Positions 1 through 7,827 of a stretch of DNA of 64,000 bases are shown here, piece after piece. The notes beneath the pieces are model-generated. The model saw nothing but the letters and a program-made list of their open reading frames with translations, ran no database searches and had not been told where the DNA came from. Location: NCBI GenBank assembly GCA_024363285.1, contig AP024710.1:1451001-1515000 (forward strand), written 5' to 3'. Positions within the stretch are counted from its first letter, which is position 1. Every line of letters starts with the position of its first letter. A program made the position numbers and the translations under genes. This stretch comes from Leptolinea sp. HRD-7. Its GTDB lineage: Bacteria; Chloroflexota; Anaerolineae; Anaerolineales; Anaerolineaceae.

Positions 1-560
1 ACAACCGCATCAAAGAAGAGGATGCCGTCTACATCACCGCGCCCGCGCCAAAATATTTGGATCACAAGATTACCGTGGCGGAAGCGGCAGACGTGTTGGG
101 TATCAACCCGGCAGATATTGACCCGGCAATGCCCATCCGCGTGATTGACGGCGGCCTGCGCACCCTGCTTGTGCCGATCAAGACGCTGGAAACGGTCTTG
201 TCCATGTACCCGAACGAAGCGAAATTACGCCAGCTCAGCCTCGACCGCGAATTTGACATCACCCATGTGTTCACCCCGAAAACCTCCTTTGAGGATAACG
301 CATTTCGGGTGCGGGTCTTCCCCCCGCGTTTTGGCTATCTGGAAGATCCGGCGACCGGGTCTGGGAATTCGGCCTTCGGATATTATCTGATTAGTGAAAA
401 CCGCTGGCCGGGTGACATGACCCTGGAGCAGGGGCCGTCACGCGAAAACCCGAACATTGTGAAGATCAAGCGAAAGGTGGTCAACGGGGAGGAGCGCATC
501 CTGTTCGGCGGCAGCGCCACCACGCGGATCACGGGTGAGTACCAGCTTCATTCTTTCTAG
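1..560 (+). CDS. PhzF-family isomerase/epimerase-like protein, 3' part (partial)
   Basis: This is the C-terminal part of a gene that begins before the window: the frame is open from base 3 with no convincing start. It resembles the PhzF (phenazine biosynthesis-like) family of two-domain diaminopimelate-epimerase-fold isomerases. The strongest sign is the glycine-rich substrate loop DPATGSGNSAFGYYL, equivalent to the DP-x-TGS motif of that family, at about bases 345-390, preceded by RVFPPRFGYLE. The family nucleophile Glu lies near the N-terminus and is therefore outside the window, so activity cannot be judged. The substrate is unknown. It ends 26 bases before a strong hairpin. Confidence 0.8.
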   Translation, partial: NRIKEEDAVYITAPAPKYLDHKITVAEAADVLGINPADIDPAMPIRVIDGGLRTLLVPIKTLETVLSMYPNEAKLRQLSLDREFDITHVFTPKTSFEDNAFRVRVFPPRFGYLEDPATGSGNSAFGYYLISENRWPGDMTLEQGPSRENPNIVKIKRKVVNGEERILFGGSATTRITGEYQLHSF

Positions 561-585
561 AAAAAATAAGTAATGTATCTTACAT

Positions 586-614
586 AAACCCCATACCGCA
601 CCGGTATGGGGTTT
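586..614 (+). terminator. Hairpin terminator after the PhzF-like gene
   Basis: A perfect 12-bp stem (AAACCCCATACC / GGTATGGGGTTT) with a 5-base loop lies 26 bases after the stop codon. The 3' side continues GTTTGATTGG, so the U-tract is poor; it may act as a weak or processed terminator. Confidence 0.6.
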
Positions 615-732
615 GATTGGCCGTGCACATTTGAGTGGCAAGGATTGCATAGACCGGATCAAATCTCGATAGAGTGACAAAATCTGGTGTATGATTTTCT
701 CTGTATTTCCATACCAACACAACAGGGAAAAA

Positions 733-1473
733 ATGACCCGAATCGCCATACTCTCTGATATCCACGGCAACCTGCCGGCGCTGGAAGCGGTTATATCTGA
801 TTTGCAAACCCGTCCCATTGACATGACCGTCGCCCTGGGTGACCTGGTCTCAGGCCCATTGTGGCCGGCTGAAACCGCTGACCTGCTGATGCGGCAAACC
901 TGGATCTATGTGGCCGGTAACCATGACCGTCAACTGGTGCGGAAAGACGCAGCCACCTTCGGCCCCACCGATGAACTGGCCAATGCTGTGATCACCCCTT
1001 CACAGCGTGACTGGCTGCGCAGTCTGCCGCCCTCCCGTACCATTCTGGGGGATATCGTGTTGTTCCACGGCACTCCGGTGGATGACACCGGCTACCTTAC
1101 CGAAGATATTGGCCACGGCCGGGTGCACCTCTCCGCGCGAAAAGACATCGAAAACCGGCTCAGGGGGTACACCCAGCGGGTTTTTCTTTGCGGGCACACC
1201 CATATCCCCCGTGATATTCGCCTGCCCTCCGGCCAGATGATCGTCAACCCGGGCAGTGTGGGGCTGCCGGCTTATTTTGATCCCCACCCCGAACCGCACA
1301 TCGTGGAGACCGGGTCACCTGACGCGCGCTATGCCATTCTGACCATTACCGGTGAAAGCACGCAGGTGGACTTCATTTCGGTGCCGTATGACTGTGAAAA
1401 AGCGGCAGAACGCGCCCGAGTCAACCATCAACCGTATTGTGCCACCTGGCTGCAAACCGGCTTCGTTGAATAG
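733..1473 (+). CDS. Calcineurin-like phosphoesterase, first of a tandem pair
   Basis: A 246-residue metallophosphoesterase of the YfcE/MJ0936 type. The two-metal motifs are in order: SDIHGNLPALEAV near the N-terminus, GDLVSGP, GNHDRQ, a later FHGTP, and the paired GHTHIP with NPGSVGLP. These ligands predict a cytoplasmic phosphodiesterase or phosphatase; the substrate cannot be read from sequence. The ATG at 733 was chosen because ACAGGGA precedes it and because the SDIHGN motif must be near the start. The stop is 10 bases before the next gene, a close paralogue, so the two are probably co-transcribed. Confidence 0.88.
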   Translation: MTRIAILSDIHGNLPALEAVISDLQTRPIDMTVALGDLVSGPLWPAETADLLMRQTWIYVAGNHDRQLVRKDAATFGPTDELANAVITPSQRDWLRSLPPSRTILGDIVLFHGTPVDDTGYLTEDIGHGRVHLSARKDIENRLRGYTQRVFLCGHTHIPRDIRLPSGQMIVNPGSVGLPAYFDPHPEPHIVETGSPDARYAILTITGESTQVDFISVPYDCEKAAERARVNHQPYCATWLQTGFVE

Positions 1474-1483
1474 GAATAAATAC

Positions 1484-2227
1484 ATGAGTAAGATCGCCTT
1501 CCTCTCTGATATTCACGGCAACATTCTGGCGTTAGAAGCCGTAGTGGCAGACCTGTCCCGCCGCGGGGCTGATACTGTGGTCACCCTCGGTGACCTGGTC
1601 TCCGGTCCGCTCTGGCCGAAAGAAACGGCGGAGTATCTTATGAAACAGAACTGGGTGCAGATCGCTGGCAACCATGAACGCCAGATACTGACCATGCCGG
1701 ATGACAAAAAAGGCCCCTCTGACCGGTATGCCGACCAAATGCTTAATGAGGAGCAGCATGACTGGTTGCGCTCACTGCCAACATCTTTGGAGTTGAGCGA
1801 TGAGATCACCCTGTATCACGGCTCTCCCTGCGATGACCTGACCTACCTTCTGGAAGTCATCGAGAACGGCCGGGTGCAACTGGCCAGGCCGGATGTGATC
1901 ACTTCACGCCTGAACGGATTGAACCCGCCGGTACTGGCCTGCGGTCACTCACATACCCAGCGGGTGGTGCGGCTGCCAGAGGGTATGTTGATCATCAACC
2001 CGGGTAGTGTGGGCATGCCGGCTTACACCGATGACGGACCCCATCCGCATGTGCTTGAAACGGGGTCGCCCCACGCGCGCTATGCCATCCTTGAAAAGAC
2101 GGCTGCCGGTTGGGTACCGGAGCTGGTTTCGGTGGAATACGACCACGAACAAGCCGCCCGGCAGGCTGACCGTAACAACCGGCTCGAGTTGGCTATGGGG
2201 CTGCGCACCGGGTACGTCACGCTCTGA
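1484..2227 (+). CDS. Calcineurin-like phosphoesterase, second of a tandem pair
   Basis: A 247-residue paralogue of the preceding gene. It keeps the full metal-ligand set: SDIHGNILALEAV, GDLVSGPLWP, GNHERQ, YHGSP, GHSHTQ and NPGSVGMP. The two proteins align without large gaps over their whole length and share the distinctive LVSGPLWP and NPGSVG blocks, so this is a local duplication that has since diverged. The start at 1484 places the metal motif at residue 7 and gives a 10-base gap from the upstream stop. A longer reading frame opens upstream at 1352, but it would overlap the first gene by more than 100 bases and add residues with no family counterpart. Confidence 0.88.
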   Translation: MSKIAFLSDIHGNILALEAVVADLSRRGADTVVTLGDLVSGPLWPKETAEYLMKQNWVQIAGNHERQILTMPDDKKGPSDRYADQMLNEEQHDWLRSLPTSLELSDEITLYHGSPCDDLTYLLEVIENGRVQLARPDVITSRLNGLNPPVLACGHSHTQRVVRLPEGMLIINPGSVGMPAYTDDGPHPHVLETGSPHARYAILEKTAAGWVPELVSVEYDHEQAARQADRNNRLELAMGLRTGYVTL

Positions 2228-2241
2228 CGTTTGCCATACCT

Positions 2242-2256
2242 GTATAATCAACTCCA
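2242..2256 (+). promoter_or_regulatory. -10 element placing the transcript start at the response-regulator ATG
   Basis: TATAAT at 2242-2247 is followed after 8 bases (CAACTCC plus C) by the ATG at 2256, and no Shine-Dalgarno sequence is present. A start about 7 to 9 bases after the -10 would coincide with the ATG, giving a leaderless mRNA. No good -35 is visible. Confidence 0.5.
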
Positions 2257-2951
2257 TGAATACCATCCTGCTTGTCGAAGATACCCGCGAACTGGCGAAA
2301 CTGATCCGCACGGAACTGGAGTCTAACGGGTACATCGTCACCCTGGCGGAAGATGGCGAACAGGCCCTCAAGTTCTTTACCGGTCAACATCCTGATCTGG
2401 TTATCCTTGACTGGATGCTGCCTAAGGTTGACGGGTTGGAAGTGCTGCGCCGTATCCGGCAAAATTCCGCTGTGCCGGTGTTGATGCTCACCGCCCGCCG
2501 CGAAGAGACTGACCGGGTAATTGGCCTGGAAGTCGGCGCGGATGATTACCTCACCAAACCGTTCGGTATGCGTGAACTGGTGGCGCGGGTGCACGCGCAA
2601 CTGCGCCGCAGTGAGATGATCCAATCTGTACTGTCTTCTGATAAAGCCGGGCATGACGCGCCATTTTCCTGCGGCCCGTTGACGCTCGATCCGCCTGCCT
2701 ACTCCGCTGTGTTAAACGGGCAGCCATTGGACCTGACCCGCACGGAGTTCAACCTGTTGTCACTGCTGGCTCGAAACCCGGGACGTACCTTCAGCCGTAC
2801 TTACCTTCAGGAGACTATCTGGGGCGGCGTGTACATTTCCGGCGACCGCTCGGTGGATAATGCCGTACTGCGCCTGCGCCGTAAGTTGGAGTCAATGGGT
2901 GATTCCATTGAGACTGTCTGGGGCATCGGCTACCATTTTAACAAACCATGA
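2256..2951 (+). CDS. OmpR/PhoB-family response regulator
   Basis: A 231-residue two-domain regulator. The receiver domain (residues 1-115) has the acidic pocket VED at 7-9, the phospho-acceptor Asp52 in VILDWMLP, a Thr in MLTA near 79, and Lys101 in TKPFG. The C-terminal winged helix (about 135-230) carries the usual LDLTRTEFNLLSLLARNPGRT block and ends with DNAVLRLRRKLE and TVWGIGYHF. It overlaps the histidine kinase gene by four bases (ATGA), so the two are a translationally coupled pair. A plausible target is the 11-base-period repeat at 4542-4581, where PhoB-like regulators bind as tandem head-to-tail dimers. The start lacks a ribosome-binding site and follows a TATAAT, so translation may be leaderless. 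Confidence 0.93.
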   Translation: MNTILLVEDTRELAKLIRTELESNGYIVTLAEDGEQALKFFTGQHPDLVILDWMLPKVDGLEVLRRIRQNSAVPVLMLTARREETDRVIGLEVGADDYLTKPFGMRELVARVHAQLRRSEMIQSVLSSDKAGHDAPFSCGPLTLDPPAYSAVLNGQPLDLTRTEFNLLSLLARNPGRTFSRTYLQETIWGGVYISGDRSVDNAVLRLRRKLESMGDSIETVWGIGYHFNKP

Positions 2952-4528
2952 ACAGCCGTTTCCGGTTCTCTTCGCTGCTGTTATCGGTACACCCGCTGCA
3001 AGGATTGGTGGAAGCCTATCTGGTGGGGCTGCTTATCCTCGCATCCACCTCACACCTGGAAGGTCTTGTAGATCCGTTTGTGGTGCAAACGGCCATGTTC
3101 TTCCTGTGTGGAAGCTGCGGCATGTGGGCTGTTCTGCGCATCCGACTCCCGGATACAGGTTGGTTCTGGAGATCACTGTCAGATGGTTTGACCGGTATGA
3201 TACTGAGCCTGGTCATGTTGTTTGGTATCTGGCCGTCAGGTAGTTTTCTCAAGTGGGATGCCATCTGGCGGTTGACCAGTTGGAGCACTGACCAGATCAT
3301 CATGGTCTTTTGTTTTACCGGCATCGGGTTCTTTTTTGCACGGATATTTGTGCGTTTGTGGCTGCGCTGGAATGCCATGCGCAAGAGACGCATGTTGTGG
3401 ACGATCACCAACGCCCACCTGATGGTGGCCATCGCTTTCGCGTTAATCTTTATCGTTATTTTTTTCCTGGTCACTCCCTATTCTTCAACGGCAGCACGCA
3501 TCTTACAGGAAACCCGGGACCCTATGGCGTCGGTGGCAACCAGCTTACTGGTCACGTTCTTCCCGGTGCTGTCTTTGATCGTTATCGGTCTGGTGGCAAC
3601 ATTAAGCGTGATCCTGCCGCCATCGGCTGTGTTCTCGTACTTTGTTTCCAGACGCATCACCCGCCGGTTGGAATCGTTGACAAAGACCACCGCCGCCCTG
3701 CGTGCCGGTGACTATACCGCCCGGGTGACGGTTGACGGCGAAGATGAGATCGCCCGGCTGCAATCCGATTTCAACGCCATGGCTGACAGGCTGTCAACCA
3801 CATTGCGTGACCTGAACACGGAAAAGAACAATACCGCGCAGATATTGCAGTCACGGCGCGATCTGATCGCCAGCGTGTCGCACGAATTGCGCACACCGGT
3901 AGCCACCCTGCGGGCTGCCATCGAAACCATGCTGGACCGCTGGGACAATACCCCGCCGGATGAAAACCGCCGTAAAGTCGCGTTGATGGAAAGCGAAATT
4001 CATCAACTTTCCGTGCTTATTGATGACCTGTTCACCCTGTCACAATCGGATGTCGATAATTTGTCGCTTGATTGCGCCCCTACGGATCTGCTGCCTCTGG
4101 TGAAAGAGGTGGTGGATGGTTTTTCTCCCCTGGCGTGGCAATCCGGCCGGGTGGAGGTCACCGCGCAGGTGCCGGAAAAACTACCGGCAGCACTGGTTGA
4201 TCCACGCCGGATGCGGCAGATATTATTGAATTTACTGCGGAACGGCGTCAGGCATACCCCTCCCGGCGGTATCGTGGCTGTGTCAGCCGCGCAGGTTGGT
4301 GACATCCTCCGCGTAGACGTGCGCGACACCGGCGAGGGAATTTCGCCTGATGATCTGGAACATATTTTTGAGCGGTTTTATCGGGGGACGAATGCCGCTC
4401 CGGAAAGCGCCGGCCTCGGGCTGGCGCTTGTCAAGGAACTGGTGGAAGCCATGGGGGGATGGATCAATGTGGAAAGCAAACCGGGGGAAGGAAGCTGCTT
4501 CAGCCTGACCCTTCCGATGGCGAAATAA
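2948..4528 (+). CDS. Multi-spanning membrane sensor histidine kinase
   Basis: A 526-residue kinase. About six hydrophobic segments fill residues 10-230 with only short loops, so there is no large outer sensor domain and the signal is probably read in or near the membrane. A HAMP segment (about 225-285, SRRITRRLESL onwards) leads to the HisKA helix with phospho-acceptor His312 in SVSHELRTPVATLRA. The ATPase domain shows the N box LLNLLRNGVRHTP, the G1 box DTGEGISPDD, the F box HIFERFYRG and the G2 box AGLGLALVKE. It partners the regulator encoded immediately upstream. The downstream genes for an ABC exporter and envelope hydrolases suggest a cell-envelope or peptide stress sensor, which is inference. 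Confidence 0.92.
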   Translation: MNSRFRFSSLLLSVHPLQGLVEAYLVGLLILASTSHLEGLVDPFVVQTAMFFLCGSCGMWAVLRIRLPDTGWFWRSLSDGLTGMILSLVMLFGIWPSGSFLKWDAIWRLTSWSTDQIIMVFCFTGIGFFFARIFVRLWLRWNAMRKRRMLWTITNAHLMVAIAFALIFIVIFFLVTPYSSTAARILQETRDPMASVATSLLVTFFPVLSLIVIGLVATLSVILPPSAVFSYFVSRRITRRLESLTKTTAALRAGDYTARVTVDGEDEIARLQSDFNAMADRLSTTLRDLNTEKNNTAQILQSRRDLIASVSHELRTPVATLRAAIETMLDRWDNTPPDENRRKVALMESEIHQLSVLIDDLFTLSQSDVDNLSLDCAPTDLLPLVKEVVDGFSPLAWQSGRVEVTAQVPEKLPAALVDPRRMRQILLNLLRNGVRHTPPGGIVAVSAAQVGDILRVDVRDTGEGISPDDLEHIFERFYRGTNAAPESAGLGLALVKELVEAMGGWINVESKPGEGSCFSLTLPMAK

Positions 4529-4541
4529 TCCCGCCGGTTTT

Positions 4542-4622
4542 TGCGACAAATTTGCGACAATTCTGAGACAGGCCTGCGACACCTGCCCGGTATCCTTTCT
4601 TCATTACTGAAAAGGATACCGG
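4542..4622 (+). promoter_or_regulatory. Four 11-base-period response-regulator boxes, -10 element and palindrome upstream of the serine hydrolase
   Basis: TGCGACA occurs at 4542-4548, 4553-4559 and 4575-4581, with TGAGACA at 4564-4570. All four are on the same strand and exactly 11 bases apart (heptamer plus 4). Nine bases after the last comes TATCCT (4591-4596), a usable -10. This is the geometry of OmpR/PhoB activation sites that replace a -35. A perfect 12-bp inverted repeat (CCGGTATCCTTT at 4587-4598, AAAGGATACCGG at 4611-4622) spans the -10 and the ribosome-binding site AAGGA, and may be a second operator. Confidence 0.7.
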
Positions 4623-4625
4623 AAA

Positions 4626-6080
4626 ATGAAACTACATCAGAGAGTTATTAGCCTCTTATTTGCCAGTTTTTTACTGGCAGGAATGGTATTCACCGGAGTA
4701 TCGGCTGAATACCGCACGGATGATAAACCTGACGTTCAGGCCGTTGATGCCTACCTGCGGGAGCAGGTGACCATAAACCGCATCCCGGGAATGGCTTTCG
4801 CCATGGTCAAAGACGGGCGGGTCATCTTTACGGGTGGGTACGGCAACGCTGCCCCCGGCAAACCGGTCACACCGCAGACGCAATTCTATATCGGGTCAGT
4901 GTCCAAATCGATCACCGCGCTGGCGGTGATGAAGCTGGTTGACCGCGGGAAGATCGATCTGGACGAACCCGTGCAAACCTATATCCCCTGGTTCACAGTG
5001 GCAGATCCTGAAGCCTCAAAACAGATAACCATCCGCAACCTGTTGAACCATACCAGCGGGTTGGCTGAAAAAGGCGACCCCAATGCAGCCGCGTATACGG
5101 CCAGCCTCGAAGAACAGGTCCGCCTGATGCAATACGCGAAGCCGCTCCATAAACCGGGAACAACCTTCGAGTATTACAACCAGAACTACCGCATCCTCGG
5201 GTATGTGGTTGAGGTAGTCAGCGGGCAGCCGTATGGCGAATTCCTGCGGGAGAATATCTTCCTCCCTCTGGGCATGAAAGATACCGTCACCAACCCGGCT
5301 GACGCGCCTGAACTGGCGCAGGGATACAGCCGTTTCTTTGGCTTCCCGCTGCCCCAATCGCAGGAATATATTCCCGGCGGCGTACCTTCCGGCTACATGA
5401 TCACCACGGCGGATGACATGTCGAAATTTCTGATCGCCCAGATCGATAACCGCCAACCCAATGGCGATCCGTTACTCAGCCCCGAATCACTGGCGTTGAT
5501 GCGCACACCCCCCGCCGGTATTGAAAGCCAGTACGGTATGGGGTGGATGGACATCGACGGCGGTCAAACTTATGCCCATGGCGGAGCGATCCATTATTTT
5601 CAGGCGTTTGAAGCGATCAACGTAAAGAATAGAACCGGGATCATGGCACTCTACAACCAGGACAGCATGGAAAATATGATGTTTGAGAACTCGTCCATCA
5701 ATACAGATCTTATCGGTTTCATGAACGGCGAGAAGACGGTTCCGGCTAATAAGGCCTGGGCCGGGTGGATTTTGCTGCTTCTGGCCGCCGCCGATATGGC
5801 CAACCACGTCCGGTTGTTCCGCATGCTGCCCAGTTGGCTGGCACAAACCGCAAAGCAGCCGCGCGCCTGGTTGTGGGTCAAGGTTGCGATGGGAATACTG
5901 ATTCCATTGGTTGTGATCTTCGGACTGCCCGCGCTGATGAATGCCCTGGAAGGCGGCGCGCCCAACTGGATCGAACCGTACAGATTGATGCCCGATATCA
6001 CCATCTGGCTTTTGACGGGCATGGCATTGAATTTCATTCGCAGTATCTGGCATGTAATCTTACTGCTGCGCAAACCGTAA
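4626..6080 (+). CDS. Beta-lactamase-fold serine hydrolase with C-terminal membrane segments
   Basis: A 484-residue protein of the class C beta-lactamase/penicillin-binding-protein-like hydrolases. It has an N-terminal signal or anchor (residues 1-27), then the nucleophile motif S-x-x-K as Ser91-Val-Ser-Lys94, the second motif Y-x-N as Tyr183-Tyr-Asn185, and a late HGG (YAHGGAIHYF) in place of KTG. Residues from about 375 form three hydrophobic segments, an architecture shared with membrane peptidases such as ClbP. The active domain should face outside. It could trim a peptide or D-amino-acid substrate; no substrate is evident. It is the first gene after the repeat-containing promoter and probably heads the run to the CPBP gene. 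Confidence 0.88.
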   Translation: MKLHQRVISLLFASFLLAGMVFTGVSAEYRTDDKPDVQAVDAYLREQVTINRIPGMAFAMVKDGRVIFTGGYGNAAPGKPVTPQTQFYIGSVSKSITALAVMKLVDRGKIDLDEPVQTYIPWFTVADPEASKQITIRNLLNHTSGLAEKGDPNAAAYTASLEEQVRLMQYAKPLHKPGTTFEYYNQNYRILGYVVEVVSGQPYGEFLRENIFLPLGMKDTVTNPADAPELAQGYSRFFGFPLPQSQEYIPGGVPSGYMITTADDMSKFLIAQIDNRQPNGDPLLSPESLALMRTPPAGIESQYGMGWMDIDGGQTYAHGGAIHYFQAFEAINVKNRTGIMALYNQDSMENMMFENSSINTDLIGFMNGEKTVPANKAWAGWILLLLAAADMANHVRLFRMLPSWLAQTAKQPRAWLWVKVAMGILIPLVVIFGLPALMNALEGGAPNWIEPYRLMPDITIWLLTGMALNFIRSIWHVILLLRKP

Positions 6081-6100
6081 ACAAATTAGAAAGGGAGATA

Positions 6101-6895
6101 ATGATGAAACAAAATGATGTTTCACGGCGTGATTTCTTGAAAATGTCGGCTTTAGGTGCCTGCGGCCTGTGCCTGGCAGGCTGCGGTATGCGGACTTCCG
6201 CTCCGCCCAAAGAATACTGGGAAGCCAACAAAAACAAGTTGATGGACAATTTTGACTCGATCATCAATCCGGCCCGGGATTTTATTGGCGAAAAACTCAG
6301 CCCGCAAGAAACTGAAGCTGTGGTCAAAGAAGCGAAGGTGAACTATGAAACCTTATTGCCGCAGGTGCCTTTTATCGGCGGTGACGATAACCAGCTGACC
6401 GAAGTGCTCTACATGTCGGCTGCCGGTCTGTCCCTGTTTCAGGCAATGAAAGCCCATGGGCAGGATGTGGATGAAACAGGCCGGGTGATGTACCGGGTAA
6501 TGGATAAGCTCTTCACCTTCAGCGACCCGATGATGTCGTCGCATCTGCGCAACCCGACCGGAAAAGTGGAGCAGGATAGCTACCGGGTGATCGAAAAATG
6601 GACGGCGAAAAGCCCATACCCCGGTGACTGGAAGATGACCTTTGTTGAGGGTGACGGTGTCAACTTTGATTTTGGTGTTGATTACACCGAATGCGGCGTG
6701 GTCAAGTTCTACAAAGCTCATGGCGCGTTTGACCTGGCCAAATATATGTGCCTGGGTGATTTTCCCATCAGCCGGAGTCTTGGTACCGGCCTGGTGCGCA
6801 CCACAACGATCGGCAGCGGCGGCCCGAAATGTGACTTCCGTTTCAAAGCCGGGCGCCCCATTCAAATGGAATGGACCCCGGAATTTCTGAAATAA
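6101..6895 (+). CDS. Tat-exported lipoprotein of the L-2-amino-thiazoline-4-carboxylate hydrolase family
   Basis: A 264-residue protein. The N-terminus has a twin-arginine motif SRRDFLKM followed by a hydrophobic stretch and a lipobox LAGC (Cys about residue 28), so it is predicted to be exported folded and lipid-anchored. The rest (about 55-260) resembles the ATC-hydrolase family: a TECGVVKFYKAHGAFDLAKY block, then LGDFPISRSLGTGLVRT and GSGGPKCDFRFKAGRP. Known members open the thiazoline ring of L-ATC on the way to cysteine, but most relatives are uncharacterised, so the reaction here is unproven. Two consecutive ATGs (6101, 6104) follow AAGGGAGA. It sits between the serine hydrolase and the ABC genes. 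Confidence 0.75.
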   Translation: MMKQNDVSRRDFLKMSALGACGLCLAGCGMRTSAPPKEYWEANKNKLMDNFDSIINPARDFIGEKLSPQETEAVVKEAKVNYETLLPQVPFIGGDDNQLTEVLYMSAAGLSLFQAMKAHGQDVDETGRVMYRVMDKLFTFSDPMMSSHLRNPTGKVEQDSYRVIEKWTAKSPYPGDWKMTFVEGDGVNFDFGVDYTECGVVKFYKAHGAFDLAKYMCLGDFPISRSLGTGLVRTTTIGSGGPKCDFRFKAGRPIQMEWTPEFLK

Positions 6896-6908
6896 CTGGA
6901 CGTGAATC

Positions 6909-7814
6909 ATGATGCATAACATTATTGAAGTTCAACGGCTTAGCCGCCGGTTTGGAATGACACAGGCAGTGAACAGGTTATATCTTCAGGTACCGCCAGG
7001 TTGTATCTATGGTTTTCTCGGTCCAAACGGGGCAGGGAAGACAACTACCATCCGCATGCTATTGGGATTGATCAAACCGGATGACGGAAGTATCCATATC
7101 TTTGGGCGGCCGTTAAGACAAAACGAGCGCGATATCCTGTCGCATACCGGATCGCTGATGGAAACCCCGGCGTTGTATCCACACCTGACCGGACGAGAGA
7201 ACCTGGAGCTGGTCCGCCGGTTGACCGGCGGCAGCCGCAAAGAGATCAGCCGCGTACTGGCAGTCACCGGGATGGAAAAAGACGCGAACCGCCCTGTGAA
7301 GGAATATTCCCTGGGCATGCGCCAGCGGTTGGGGTTGGCAGCGGCGATGTTCGGACAGCCGGAGCTTCTGATCCTCGATGAGCCTACCAACGGGCTGGAT
7401 CCGGCGGGTATCCATGAGATCCGTGAATTGATCTGCCGGCTGCCCAAAGAGGGCATCACGGTCTTTCTTTCCAGCCATCTGTTGAATGAGGTGGAGCAGA
7501 TGGCCACCCGCATCGGGATCATTAAATCAGGAAGCCTGATCTTTCAGGGCAGCCCGGATGAATTGCGCTCACGCTTCACAGATTATGTCTCTGTGACCAC
7601 CGACCGGTTGGACGAGACCTGCAGCGTGCTGCGCAGTTCCGGCTGGCAGGCGGTTCACCGTGGGAACAACCACCTGACCGTGCCGGTCAACGGGTATGCT
7701 GACGCGGCGGTGATCAATGCGGAACTGGTGCGGGCGGGCCATAAGGTCTATCAACTCGGGTTAACACATCCGTCACTGGAAGATATCTTCCTCACCCTTA
7801 CCGAAAACCAGTGA
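6909..7814 (+). CDS. ABC transporter ATP-binding protein (BcrA/CcmA type)
   Basis: A 301-residue ATPase with Walker A GPNGAGKTTT near residue 38, signature YSLGMRQRLGLA, Walker B LLILDEPTNGLD, and the switch His in FLSSHLLNEVEQ. A C-terminal extension of about 80 residues ending LEDIFLTLTENQ is usual for the ABC-2 drug and antibiotic exporters such as BcrA. It pairs with the permease 13 bases downstream. Coupling with a two-component system and membrane proteases recalls bacitracin-type peptide resistance modules, which is a contextual inference. A second in-frame ATG at 6912 is equally possible because no strong ribosome-binding site is visible. Confidence 0.92.
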   Translation: MMHNIIEVQRLSRRFGMTQAVNRLYLQVPPGCIYGFLGPNGAGKTTTIRMLLGLIKPDDGSIHIFGRPLRQNERDILSHTGSLMETPALYPHLTGRENLELVRRLTGGSRKEISRVLAVTGMEKDANRPVKEYSLGMRQRLGLAAAMFGQPELLILDEPTNGLDPAGIHEIRELICRLPKEGITVFLSSHLLNEVEQMATRIGIIKSGSLIFQGSPDELRSRFTDYVSVTTDRLDETCSVLRSSGWQAVHRGNNHLTVPVNGYADAAVINAELVRAGHKVYQLGLTHPSLEDIFLTLTENQ

Positions 7815-7827
7815 TCAAGGAGACAAA

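Noticed and set aside
4587..4622. Rho-independent terminator for the histidine kinase gene
   Set aside because: The stem is perfect, but the 3' side runs into AAAATGAAAC with no U-tract, and its left arm contains the -10 of the next gene. It is better read as a regulatory palindrome.
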